A DNA stretch of 32,756 bases from an uncultured Mycoplasmataceae bacterium (GCA_947041945.1 CAMREV010000008.1:1-32756), one strand, 5' to 3'; shown: positions 14,219 through 24,159, counted from the stretch's first letter. Notes: a model not told the origin generated them from the sequence alone. Program-made: numbers and translations.

Positions 14219-14713
14219 CTAATCTAAAAAACAATCGAATTTAAATAATATGTTTGGTATTTCATCTGTCATCATATATAATTCTATTGGTTTTTTAAAT
14301 GATGTTTTACTAACAATTTTTTCTACATCTAAATTATGAACATGTGAATCAATGAACACAGAATATAATTGGTTATTTTTTAACAAATCTATGATTTCAT
14401 TTGAAGTAATAAATAATAAAGTATTTTTTTTATTCATATTATTTTCTACTCTTCAAAGATCTCAATTATTTTCAAAATTTTCATTACTAAATAATTTTAA
14501 ACTAATTTTTGAATCAATGTCATTTGCAACTTTTTCCATTAGAAGTTTTTTTGCATTTGCATTAGTAGAAACCATATGAATTTTAAAATTATTTGTTTCT
14601 CCGCACAATATTAATTTAATAATGGATTCTTTAAATAAATTGATTGTTCTTGCATCCAAGTCTTTCAATATTCCATCAATATCTATTATTATATTATCAA
14701 AACAATATTGCAT
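14219..14713 (-). CDS. Unknown 164-aa protein between ylxM and the chaperone gene, possibly degenerate HAD-like
   Basis: 164 aa when the TGA codons in NNWDLWRVENN are read as Trp; under the standard code it appears as two fragments. I do not recognise it. It begins FDNIIIDIDGIL, which resembles HAD motif I (DxDG), then has KIHMVSTNANAK (a possible motif II Ser/Thr after a beta strand), and later YSVFIDSHVHN (a strand ending in Asp). A degenerate HAD fold is a weak inference. ATG 14711-14713 follows the ylxM stop after one base, indicating translational coupling to the SRP-associated genes. Confidence 0.65.
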
Positions 14714-14714
14714 A

Positions 14715-15014
14715 TTACACCTTGTCCATTTGTATTAATTTTTTCTTAACTTCATCATCTTTGATTAAATCATACAATTTAAATCTTTGTTTCATTTTAA
14801 AAATTATTTTAAGTTTTTCTTCATAATTTTCTAACTCTAACAAAGTGATTTTAATACTATCATAAATAGCATTCTTTGTTACATTATTTATTTTTGCTAT
14901 TTCAGATAAAGAAAGGTCTTCAAAATAATGCATTTTTATATATTCAAGTTTCTTATTTGTAAGGAGTGAGCCATATGCATCAATCAACAAAGATATTTTA
15001 TGTAAGTCTTTCAT
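14715..15014 (-). CDS. ylxM: YlxM/p13-family DNA-binding, SRP-associated protein
   Basis: 99 aa. The sequence LLIDAYGSLLTNKKLEYIKMHYFEDLSLSEIA... and then NNVTKNAIYDSIK is the helix-turn-helix region typical of YlxM, a sigma-70 region 4-like protein encoded beside ffh or ftsY in Firmicutes and Mollicutes. It starts one base after the ftsY stop. An associated role in the signal recognition pathway is known from context in the family; the mechanism is poorly defined. Confidence 0.92.
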   Translation of the reverse strand: MKDLHKISLLIDAYGSLLTNKKLEYIKMHYFEDLSLSEIAKINNVTKNAIYDSIKITLLELENYEEKLKIIFKMKQRFKLYDLIKDDEVKKKLIQMDKV

Positions 15015-15015
15015 A

Positions 15016-16056
15016 TTAAATATCTAAGTCCTTTGTGATTGCTGTAATGAACATTTCTAAATCAAATGGAGCTAGGTCATCTAAACTCTCCCCAAGTCCT
15101 ATAAACTTTACAGGTATATCAAATATGTCTTTAATAGCAAGGATAATTCCACCTTTTGAAGTTCCATCCATTTTTGTTAAAATAATACCTGAGATATCGC
15201 CTATCTCTTTAAAAACCTTAGCTTGATTTAATCCTGATTGACCAGTTGTTGCATCAAGTACTAATAGTTTTTCATGAGGGGCAGATGAATCAAAGTTTTT
15301 AATTACTTTGTTCATCTTTTTTAATTCTTCCATTAAATTATTTTTATTTTCTAATCTACCAGAAGTATCACAAATAACAACATCAAAGTTTTCATCTTTA
15401 CCTTTTTTGATTCCTTTATATATTACAGAGCTTGGATCTTGACCATATTTTTCTGGTTTAACAATTTCAACCTTTAATCTTTCGGATCATATTTCTAATT
15501 GTTCTATTGCACCAGCTCTAAAAGTATCTGCTGCAACTAATAAAACTTTTTTATTATCTTTTTTTAAAATATTTGCTAATTTCGCAATCGATGTTGTTTT
15601 ACCAACTCCATTAACTCCAGAAACTAAAATAATATTTGTTCTATCACATTCTAAATTTAAATTTATATCAACATCTGTATTTTGAATATAATAAACAAAT
15701 ATTTTATCAATAATAATTGACTCAATTAACTTTGGATCTTTAATTGCTTGAAATTTTATTTCTTCTCTAATTGCATTAACAATTTTATTAGTGGCACTTA
15801 CACCAAAATCAGATAATATAAATACTTCTTCAAGGTTTTCAAAAAATTCTTCATTTACTTCAAAATATTTTTTGGCAATTTCTTTTATAGCAATTGAAAG
15901 TTTATTAGAACTTTTCTTTAAACCTTTATCAAACTTATCTTGTTCAAGATTTTTAACCTTATAAATTTTAGATTTATTTTCAATGTTTTTTTCTTCAATT
16001 TTTTTAGCCAATTTTTTATTTTTGATTTTGTCAATAAATTTTTTAAATAAACCCAT
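15016..16056 (-). CDS. ftsY: Signal recognition particle receptor FtsY
   Basis: 346 aa. A lysine-rich N-terminal region (about 1-50) is followed by the N domain and the SRP GTPase G domain. The P-loop GVNGVGKTT is at residues 147-155, then [31 protein letters not shown] and [11 protein letters not shown]. FtsY receives SRP-bound ribosomes at the membrane by paired GTP hydrolysis with Ffh. TGA codons are Trp. Its ATG overlaps the smc stop by one base (TAATG). Confidence 0.97.
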
Positions 16057-19028
16057 TAGTTAGCCACTTCTTTTTCAATAGATCCTAACTTCTCGGCTTC
16101 AACTAATTGAACTTTATACATAGTTGTAACACCTTTTGTAGCCATAGTAGCACCATAAAGAGATTGACATCTTTCCATAGTACCTGGTCTATGTGTAATA
16201 ACAATAAATTGTGTTTCAATTGCAAACTTAGAAATTATGTTACCAAATCTTTCAACGTTAGCTGGATCAAGAGCTGATTCAGCCTCATCAAGAATAACAA
16301 GAGGAAAATGACTTGTTTTTAAAATTGCAAATAATACTGACAATGCAACAAGAGTTTTTTCACCACCTGAAAGAGCAAATAATGAATTAATTTTTTTACC
16401 AGGAGGTGAAGCTAGAATATCAATCCCTGATTCAAGAATATTTTCTTCATTAGTAAATTCAATTAAACAAGTTCCGCCACCAAATAAATATTTAAATATT
16501 TCTGGTAGTTCTTTATTTATTTTATCAACGATAGTAGTAAAATCAACTATTGCTTTTGAATCAGATTCTTGAATTACTTGTAGTATGTTATTTCTGGCTT
16601 CTTCAGCTTCTGTTAATTCTTTAAATAAAGAATCATATCTTTCTTGTTTTTCTTTTAATTCATTTATAGCATCCATATTCATTGGACCTAAGTAATCTAT
16701 TGTTTTCGTTAAATACTTGATTCTTTCTCTCGCATCATTTTCAGACATTTCTAGTTTTGTATTATATTTTTCTATAACAGTATCTATTGACATTTTATAA
16801 GTGACATTGATTTTTTCTCTAGCATTTTCTAAAATAGATTTACATCTAACTTCTTCTACTTCAAAATCAATAATATAAGAAACGTTTTTATCAAGAATAT
16901 CTCTTGACCCTTTTATTTCTTTATCTATTTCAGAAATTTTTTCCTTAATTGAAGTTCTTTGATCTTCATTAGTTTTCATTTCTCCATAGATTTTTTCTCT
17001 TTGAAGGTATAGGCCATTTATTTTGTTAGAAACTAATTCATATTCACTATCTATTTTGAAAGAATTATCAGAGTATGATTTGTTATTTAATTTTTCATAT
17101 TCAGATTTGTATCTTTCTAAATTCTTTTCATTTGTTTCTATGAATTCTTGATATTTAGAAATGTTAATAGACTTTTCATTTATTTTAGAATTAATTTCAC
17201 CATTATCTAAAATAATTTGTTCAAGATTTAATTTTGAGTTTATTAATTCTTTGTTTAATAACTTTATTTCTTCTTCAAGGTTAGTCTTTTTTTCTTCAAA
17301 GTTTATCATCATTAAACTTTTGTTAAAGTTAGATGTATGACCACCCTTAATAATTCCACCAGAGAATACAATATCTCCATCTAAAGTAACAATTTTAAAT
17401 GCTTGATTTGTGTACTTTGATATTTCAAAGGCTTTTTCAATATTATTAACAACAAATATTCTCGCTAATAAAGTATCAATTGGTGTTTGAAAAATTTTAT
17501 TTTTTAATTTAACTAAATTTGAAGCAACATCAACAAATCCTTCTATTTGTGAAGCAATTTCTATTTTGTCTTCACTAATATATTTTGGAGTTAAATTATA
17601 TATGGGCATAAAAGTTGCACTTCCAGCTCTATTATTTTTTAAAAATTCAATTGCCTTTTGTGCATTGTTGTTTGTATTAACAATAATGTTGTTTATATTG
17701 TTACCTAGGGCAATTGAAATTGCTTTTTCATATTGTTCTTCAATTTCGATAGCTTGACCAATAGTACAATGTATTCCATCTAATGCATTTTTGTTTTCAA
17801 TAATGTTTTTTGAACCATAAGACATATGAGATCCAGACTCATTTAAATCTATCATTGTATTTAGGTTTGCATTCTTAGTAGAAATTAAGCCATTTAGCTT
17901 CATGTATTTGTCTTGTAATAAATTCTTTTGATTTTCTAAGTCAGTATATTCTTTTTTAAGCTCATCAAATTCTACTTCACTTTTTGACAAAAGATTTTTT
18001 TTGTTTTTTAGTTCAAATTCAATGTTGTTTATTACAGAAGAAATAGAAGAAGATCTAACTTCTTCATTTTCTGATTCAATTCCCTTTTCAATGTTTGTAT
18101 CAAATGTTGATTTTCTTATTTCTAATTTATTTATATCAATTGATAGATCAAATAATTCCTTATTACTTTTTGAAATTATTTCATCACATGAAGCTAATTT
18201 TGTTGTAAATAAACTTTTTTCTTTGTCTAATCTTTCTAAATCATTATGAAGAGTAGAATTGTTATTTTTTGAATCAGATAATTTGCCTGAAATTTCTAAT
18301 AACTTGCCTTGAGCATAAATTATGTCTTTACTTAAAATGTTTAATTCTAATGATGTTAATTCTTCTTTTAATTTTGAATATTTTTTTACTTTTTCAACTT
18401 GGCTTTCTAATTTTTTTAAATCTCTTGCAAGTTCTTTTGTTAAATCAGAAACTCTGTTAAAATTATTTTGAGCTCTATCAAGCTGTCTTATACTTTCTTC
18501 TTTCTTTTTTGTATATCTACCAATTCCTGCAGCTTCTTCAAATATCTTTCTTCTGTCTTCTGGTTTTGCATCAGCAAATCAGTTTACTGTACCTTGTGAA
18601 ATAATACCAAGAGATCCTTTAGATAATCCTGTATCTAAAAATATATCTTGAATATCTTTTAATCTTGATTCTTCACCATTAATAAAATATTTATTAGTTC
18701 CACTCCCTCTTTGAAGTCTTCTAGTAACACTTATTTCTTTTTGATCTGAATATAAAATATTTTTAGAGTTGTCAAAAGTTAATGTTACTTCTGCATAATC
18801 ACTACTACTTTTTGTAGTAGAACCATGAAAGATGATATCATCAGATTTTTTACCTCTTAAAACTTTATGAGATTTTTCACCTAAAACTCATTTAATTGCA
18901 TCAATAACATTAGATTTACCAGCACCATTTGGACCAACAATACCAATCATAGAGTCTTCAAAGTTTAGTGATACTGTATCAGCATATGACTTAAAACCTT
19001 TTGCATAAAAATTTTTTAAAAAAATCAT
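16056..19028 (-). CDS. smc: Chromosome segregation ATPase SMC
   Basis: 990 aa, one continuous frame once TGA (for example in AIKWVLGEK and TVNWFADAK) is Trp. Walker [11 protein letters not shown] is at 31-40, followed by a long coiled coil, a hinge beginning near residue 416 ([12 protein letters not shown]) with the GSATFMP segment and [11 protein letters not shown], then a second coiled coil. The ABC signature [12 protein letters not shown] starts near 886 and Walker [13 protein letters not shown] near 910. It is shorter than typical 1150-1200 aa SMCs, probably through shorter coiled arms. SMC dimers organise and segregate chromosomes. AGGAG at 19033-19037 precedes ATG 19026-19028. Confidence 0.96.
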
Positions 19029-19057
19029 ATGACTCCTTTGTTTTCAAATTTGATTTA

Positions 19058-19063
19058 ATTATA
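19058..19063 (-). promoter_or_regulatory. -10 box for the smc-ftsY-ylxM operon
   Basis: TATAAT on the minus strand in the 53-base gap between nfo and smc, about 30 bases before the smc ATG and 20 before its AGGAG. No clear -35 element. Confidence 0.45.
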
Positions 19064-19081
19064 TATAAATAAAAGTAATTT

Positions 19082-19960
19082 TTATTTAAAATTGTATCAC
19101 TTTTTATTTCTTAACATTTCAATTTCATCTTTGTATGGAGGTAAAGATTTATTTTCTTTTTCATAATATGGAGTTTCAAGAATTTTTGGTACATTTATTA
19201 ACTTTTCATTAACATATCAATTATATAAAACTTCAAATCCAATGTTGCCATATCCCAAATTTTCATGTCTGTCTTTTCTTGCACCAATTTCATTTTTTGA
19301 ATCATTTAAATGAATTGCTTTGATGTATTTAATACCAATAGTTTTTTCAAAGTCAGTCAAAACTTTATCAACATTAGAAATATCAATTCCTGATTCATGC
19401 ATATGACAAGTATCTAAACAAACACCAATTTTATCAAAATTAACTTTATCTATTATATTTTTAATTTCATTAAAATTTATGCCTAATTCAGATCCTTTGC
19501 CAGACATTGTTTCAAGCAAAATTCATACATCATTATTTGCTTTTTCCAAACAATAATTAATTCCATCAATTATTTGTTGTGTTCCTAAATTTCTATCTTG
19601 ATCCAAGCAACTACCTGGATGTAATACCAAGTATTTTAAACCAAGTTCATTTACTCTTCTTAGTTCTTGAATTAAAAAAGTTTTAGAAGATTCTCTTGTA
19701 TCAGGTTTTCCTGAAGCTAAATTAATAATGTATGGTGCATGAACAATAACATTTTCAGGTTTTATTAAGTTTTTCTTTAATAATTCATGTGCTTGCTTTG
19801 TATTTTCTGGATCCAATGGTTTTCTAATTGTATTTTGTGGAGCACCAGTATAAATCATCATACAGTTTGAACCATATGATAAAGATTCATTTACACTCCC
19901 AATAAAATAATCTTTTGCTTTGAAAGCAACATGTGATCCTATTAATAAATCTTTTTTCAT
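19082..19960 (-). CDS. nfo: Endonuclease IV (AP endonuclease)
   Basis: 292 aa, slightly longer than the usual 280 or so. It cleaves DNA 5' of abasic sites using a trinuclear zinc centre. Family motifs are visible: IGSHVAFKAKDYFIGSV near the start, VHAPYIINLASG, YLVLHPGS, GVCLDTCHMHESGIDI and KAIHLNDSKNEIGARKDRHENLG, which carry the metal-binding His, Asp and Glu. Two internal TGA codons (about 19520-19522 and 19214-19216) and one near the C-terminus (about 19097-19099) are Trp; the true stop is TAA at 19082-19084. AGGAA at 19965-19969 is the ribosome-binding site. Confidence 0.96.
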
Positions 19961-19980
19961 AAAGTTCCTATTTGTTAATT

Positions 19981-19986
19981 ATTATA
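19981..19986 (-). promoter_or_regulatory. -10 box for nfo
   Basis: TATAAT on the minus strand, 21 bases before the nfo ATG and just downstream of the RNA terminator at 20020-20056. nfo is therefore likely to have its own promoter. Confidence 0.5.
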
Positions 19987-20019
19987 TCTTAATATTTGTT
20001 AGTATTTGATTTATGACAT

Positions 20020-20056
20020 AAAAAAAATAAATGCTTATCTCTACAAGCATTTATTT
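20020..20056 (-). terminator. Intrinsic terminator of the minus-strand RNA candidate
   Basis: Perfect 12-bp stem (20025-20036 with 20045-20056) and eight-base loop, followed on the minus strand by a U run (bases 20024-20020). No protein gene ends just upstream on the minus strand, so this terminator needs another transcript to explain it. Confidence 0.85.
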
Positions 20057-20383
20057 ATAATTCACGTATCTCGGCATTGCCGGAAGTACGCATTGTAATC
20101 CAATAAACATATATATTATTGATTAATTTTGGCTAAGACGTTCTTGGGCTTAAAGTTATAAATATATTACAAATAACTCCACAAAAGATAACCCTAGTAA
20201 AACAATCAAAGTCAGATCAGTAGTAAAACTTACCAAATATAGATTCCACATGTATCAATTTTAATTGGCCAGAATTAAAAAATCAACAAACAAAATTCTA
20301 AATCGACATAAAAATTGTATCGATGCACAATGAATTACGATCTGACTAAGATGTTTTTCTAAATTTATTTTTATTCGGTTTCC
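20020..20383 (-). ncRNA. Candidate structured non-coding RNA, about 360 nt, unidentified
   Basis: Minus-strand transcript inferred from a promoter-like pair at 20387-20416 and a strong terminator at 20020-20056. The 5' arm 20363-20339 pairs with 20218-20192 in a long interrupted helix. Its core AGTCAGATC / GATCTGACT is nine perfect base pairs, followed by a 2x2 loop and further pairing. A closing helix joins 20378-20370 to 20107-20100 (one bulge). Inside are an 8-bp hairpin with a six-base loop (20259-20280) and, near the 3' end, a GC-richer hairpin CGTA...CGGC-AAT-GCCG...TACG (20065-20090). The size suggests RNase P RNA or tmRNA, but neither the GAGGAAAGTCC core nor the GGTTCGA/CCA end is present on either strand. 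No SRP RNA core is seen. Function unknown. Confidence 0.5.
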
Positions 20384-20386
20384 TAT

Positions 20387-20416
20387 AATATACCTATATC
20401 ATAACTGGAAATTCAA
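20387..20416 (-). promoter_or_regulatory. Promoter for the structured RNA candidate
   Basis: On the minus strand TTGAAT (20416-20411), an 18-base spacer, then TATATT (20392-20387). This is one of the few promoters in the window with both elements. The predicted start falls near 20380-20383, at the GGAAACC that opens the closing helix. The -35 box overlaps the left side of a 7-bp inverted repeat, TGGAAAT / ATTTCCA (20406-20412 and 20429-20435). Confidence 0.45.
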
Positions 20417-20588
20417 ATCGAGGCTAGGATTTCCAATTAAAATTAAGCTAAAACCAAAAATTAAAACTTAGCAAAAACATAATATATTGTTCATTAATTA
20501 TTCATTGCGCATTAATATTATATCAACTTTCTATAAAAAATATCTTTTTTTTAAAAAATAATGATAAATTTTAATTAAAGAGAATTAA
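20417..20588. other. AT-rich spacer between the RNA candidate and pncB
   Basis: No open frame of note. It holds one half of an inverted repeat (TGGAAAT 20406-20412 / ATTTCCA 20429-20435), a weak GCTAA...TTAGC hairpin (about 20447-20472), and a -10-like TATAAA at 20532-20537 that could serve pncB. Together with the RNA candidate it makes up the only gene-free stretch longer than 300 bases in the window. Confidence 0.4.
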
Positions 20589-21620
20589 ATGAAATTAATA
20601 AAATATAGTTCAAAATATTTTTTGTCTGCACAAAAAATTATAGAAGAAAACAAAATAGGAAAAAAATCTACTATTAGGTTTTTTTGTTTTCATAATGATA
20701 CATGTATTTCTGGTATTAATTATTTAAAAAAGTTAATTGAAGATGAAAAAAGAGAGAATAGGTTAAATAGCATTGTTGTTTATTCTGTTGAAGAAGGAAC
20801 AATAGTTGATGCATTTGAAACAGTAATGATAATAGAGGGTTTCTATTATGAATTTGCATATTTAGAAAATATAGTTGATGGATTATTAAGCAGAATGTCT
20901 TCTGTTGCAACAAATTGTTTAGAGTATATAAAATTTGCAAAAAATAAGAAAATTATATTTATGGCAGATAGAAGTGATTTTTACTTGAATCAACCAATAG
21001 ATGGGTATGCTGCATATGTTGGTGGAATGAAAAATTTTGTCACAAAAGGCTTGATGGATCTTTTGCCAAGTGATAATGATGCTGAATATTCAGGAACTAT
21101 GTCTCATTCACTTATTCAACAATGTCAAGGGGAATTACTTTTGGCAATTGAATTATTCTCTAATACATTTCCAAATGAAAAAATAATTGCATTAATTGAT
21201 TATCATAATGATTGTTTATCTGAAATTGATAAATTGGCAAAGTCAAAGTTTAAAAATAATATTTATGCAGTAAGGGTAGATACTTCAAAATCACTTATTG
21301 ATAATTGTTTAATTGAAAATAAAGATAATAATGAATATTATGGTGTTAATCATTATTTAATATCTAAAATTAGAAACAAATTAGACAGTCTAGAAATGAA
21401 GAATGTTAAAATTATTGCTTCTTCTGGAATTGATTTAAATAAAATAAAAGAGTTTGAATCTTTAAATACACCAGTTGATATATATGGTATTGGTAGCGCA
21501 TTAATTGCAAGACGTTGTCATTTTGCTGCAGATTTAATAAAAATTGAAAATAAATATGAAAGTAAGTTTGGTAGAAATATTTCAGTTGAAAAAGACTTTA
21601 AAAAATTAACTAAATGATAA
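20589..21620 (+). CDS. pncB: Nicotinate phosphoribosyltransferase
   Basis: 343 aa. It converts nicotinate and PRPP to nicotinate mononucleotide, the first step of NAD salvage. Visible motifs include EGTIVDAFETVMIIEG, the conserved SGTMSHSLIQ, an ALIDYHND strand end, VRVDTS, IIASSGIDLNKI, and the phosphate-binding YGIGSALIAR near the C-terminus. The frame reads ...LTK-TGA-TAA; with TGA as Trp the stop is TAA at 21618-21620, one residue later than under the standard code. AAAGAGA at 20577-20583 is the likely ribosome-binding site. Together with nadE at 27270-28004 it gives a salvage route from nicotinate; the adenylyltransferase step is not in this window. Confidence 0.92.
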
Positions 21621-21657
21621 TATAATATCATTAGTTTAATATTAAGGAATTATATTT

Positions 21658-22257
21658 ATGGTTTGCATTTTTTACAATAAAAATACAATGAATGATACTA
21701 TGACAATTAATCTTGTCCCAGAGAACTTTACAAGAATTGAAAACGTTAAGCAAGGAACTTTGCTTTACAATGAAGATAAATTTATAGGAATGAATATCTT
21801 TGACGTTTCAAAATTTATTGAAATTGAAGAAGGTTATTTGTATTTAAATAAAAAAATTGCTGATTTTGTTCTTAATAAATTCAACATTGATTTAGTTGAT
21901 TTTCATACAAAAAAATTTATTGTTGGAGAAGTTACAAAAGCAGATCCAATTGAAAATTCTCATTTAAAAAAATGTATTGTGGATATCGGAAGTGAATTGC
22001 TTCAAATTGTATGTGGTGCTGATAATGTTGAAAAAGGAAAAAAAGTTGTAGTTGCCTTAAATAATACAGTTATGCCAAATGGAAAAGTAATCATTCCAAC
22101 AAGAATGATGGGAATCGAATCAAGTGGAATGATTTGTAGTAGAAAAGAACTTTGAAATTTTGGTGAAAATAGTGGAATATTAATTCTTGATGATAGTTAC
22201 GAAAAAGGAAAAGAATTTATTGAACATTATGCTAATGTTAAAAAAAATATTAAATAA
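21658..22257 (+). CDS. ytpR: YtpR-type protein with tRNA-binding (OB-fold) domain
   Basis: 199 aa. The N-terminal half (to about residue 85) looks like the small domain found in YtpR proteins. The C-terminal half is an EMAP/Arc1-type tRNA-binding OB fold: VGEVTKADPIENSHLKKC, LQIVCGADNVEKGKKVVVAL, PTRMMGIESSGMICS. The same fold is fused to the beta subunit of phenylalanyl-tRNA synthetase and to MetRS; here it stands alone. The cellular role is not established. AAGGA sits about 13 bases before ATG 21658, 37 bases after pncB. Its 3' end overlaps the convergent hemW stop by eight bases. Confidence 0.9.
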
Positions 22258-23281
22258 TGTTTAATAAAACTTCATTTAATAAATCAATTTCTTTTACTCT
22301 TAGATAATTGTTTTCAATAATGATTAAATTCTTAGGTATTGAGTTTTTATAAAACTCAAATGCCTGAGAATTTTTTTCTTCATTTAAGTTTATTCCTCTT
22401 ACTTGTCTTAACCCCATAATTAAAATATCTTTGTATAATTCTTCTATTGATATTTTTTCATATGTATATTTTCAATCAGAAGTTTTACCTTTTGATTCAG
22501 TATATGTATTATCATCAAATCCGCAAGCACCGTATCCAATACCTTTTCAACCTTCCATGTTTCAATATGCTTTATTATGTTTTGATTCATAATTCTCATT
22601 TTTTGATCAATTTGATATTTCATATCTGTTCAAATTTATTTTGTTTTGAAAATAAAATAAAAATTCTTCTTCCTTCTCATTATCAATCTTGTATTTAAGT
22701 TTATTAAGTCGACTTCCTTCCTTAATTTCTAGTGAGTAAAAAGATAAATGTTTAATATCATTTTTTTTAATAAACAAAAGCATATCATCTACATCTGAAA
22801 GTTTCATATTAGGAAGATTGTATATGAAATCACAACTTATATTTTCAAAATTATATTTTTTTAATAATGCAATCTTATCATTAACTATTTCAATTGTATG
22901 TAATCTTCCAAGTTCTTTTAAAATATTATTATTTGTAGATTGAACTCCTAAGGAAATTCTGTTTACATTATTACTTTTTAAAATTAATAATTGTGATTTT
23001 GTTATTAGTTCGGGATTAAGTTCTATTGTTACTTCAGTATTTTTATCTATATTTTTATTTAATGAATTTAAAAATTTATCTAGCAGTTTGTCATTTAAAA
23101 TATTTGGTGTGCCTCCACCAATATAAATTGTTTTCAAAATATGTTTGACTTCATTTATTTCTAAGATTATTTTGTCAATATATTTTTCAATATTTTCATC
23201 ACTATTTATTTCTCTTTTAAAATCACAGTATGTGCAAATCATTTTACAAAAGGGGATGTGAACATAAATGCTTTTATACAT
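22250..23281 (-). CDS. hemW: Radical SAM protein, HemW family
   Basis: 343 aa. The radical SAM iron-sulfur motif C12-x3-C16-x2-C19 lies in VHIPFCKMICTYCDF, followed by YIGGGTPNIL, the ELNPE strand and RISLGVQS. The later NRYEISNWSKNENYESKHNKAYWN stretch (Trp from TGA) is characteristic of the coproporphyrinogen-oxidase-like HemW proteins, which in other bacteria act in heme delivery rather than as oxidases. The C-terminal part has the family's winged-helix region (LIMGLRQVRGINL). The start overlaps the miaA stop by eight bases. Its substrate in a mollicute, which would normally lack heme synthesis, is unclear. Confidence 0.9.
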
Positions 23282-24158
23282 TTTTATTACCTAAAAAAAT
23301 TCTTATTTCTTTTATTATTTCATCAAAATCTTTTTCAAAATTTTCTGTTTCATAGTTTACATCAAACTTATTTCTAATTCAAGTAGTCTGTCTTTTTGCA
23401 TAATTTCTTGATTCTTGTTTTATTTTTTCAAGAATCTCATCACTTAATTCTAGATTATTTTCAATTAATGTTTTATAACCAATTGCCTTTGATGCATTTG
23501 TATTTTTAAACTTTTCAAAATCTAAATCTTCTATTTCTTTTATTATATTTTCATCAAACATTTTTTCTGTTCTTTTATTAATTTTTTCATAGAGTTCTGC
23601 TCTATTAGGATTTGAGAAAACAATAAAATAATCATATTTTATTTTATTGTTATGTTTGCTAATATCTGATTTCAAAATATTTTTAGAATTAATTATTTCT
23701 AATGCTCTAGTTAAAGTTCTTTTATTGTTTTTTCCAATTTTAAGAGCTTCTTTTTGATCTAATTCAAAAAGTCTTGAATACAATTCTTCATTTGAAAGGT
23801 GTTCAAAAATATTTTCACGACCTATATTTTCAAGATTATAGTTTTTTAGTAAAGCATCAACATATAAATTTGAACCACCACAAATAATCATTGGTTTTTT
23901 TGATTTATCTATTATTTCTTCTGCTTTATCTTTAAAAAGTTTAATATTTCATTCATCAAAAATAGAAATATTGTTTATTAAGTAATGTTTAACTTCAGAA
24001 AGAATTTTTTTACTTGGCTTATTTATTCCTAAATTTAATTCTTTGTAAACTTGAAAAGCATCAGAATTAATAATTTCAAGATCAAATTCTTTTGCTATTC
24101 TATAAGAGATTTCTGTTTTTCTAGATCCGGTAGGTCCAACTATAACAATCAATTTCAT
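23274..24158 (-). CDS. miaA: tRNA dimethylallyltransferase MiaA with an altered Walker A
   Basis: 294 aa. The enzyme adds a dimethylallyl group to A37 of tRNAs reading UNN codons. Motifs present: IVGPTGSRKTE (8-16), INSDAFQVYKELNLGINKPS, the GGSNLYVDALL segment, RAELYEKINKRTEKMF, ASKAIGYK, and NYAKRQTTWIRNKF (Trp from TGA). In Walker A the normally invariant Gly before the Lys is Arg (R13, codon AGA at 24120-24122), one transition from GGA. All other landmarks look intact and the frame is unbroken. It starts one base after the pgi stop. It could be a working enzyme with an unusual loop, an impaired allele, or a sequencing error. Confidence 0.92.
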
Positions 24159-24159
24159 T

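Noticed and set aside
17990-19028. smc beginning at TTG 17990 with a separate upstream gene
   Set aside because: The frame from ATG 19028 is continuous codon by codon to 16056 and carries the Walker A motif; the apparent start at 17990 only reflects TGA at 18578-18580 and a lack of other start codons.
20065-20090. SRP RNA hairpin in the GC-richer stem
   Set aside because: The conserved SRP domain IV sequence (GGTCAGG...AGCAGC type) is not present; only a simple hairpin is seen.
20020-20383. RNase P RNA (rnpB)
   Set aside because: Size and terminator fit, but the near-universal GAGGAAAGTCC core and its partner regions are absent on both strands; GGAAACC at the 5' end is only a superficial match.
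20020-20383. tmRNA (ssrA)
   Set aside because: No GGGG-type 5' end, no GGTTCGA T-arm, no CCACCA-type 3' end, and no tag frame ending in an Ala-rich peptide on either strand.
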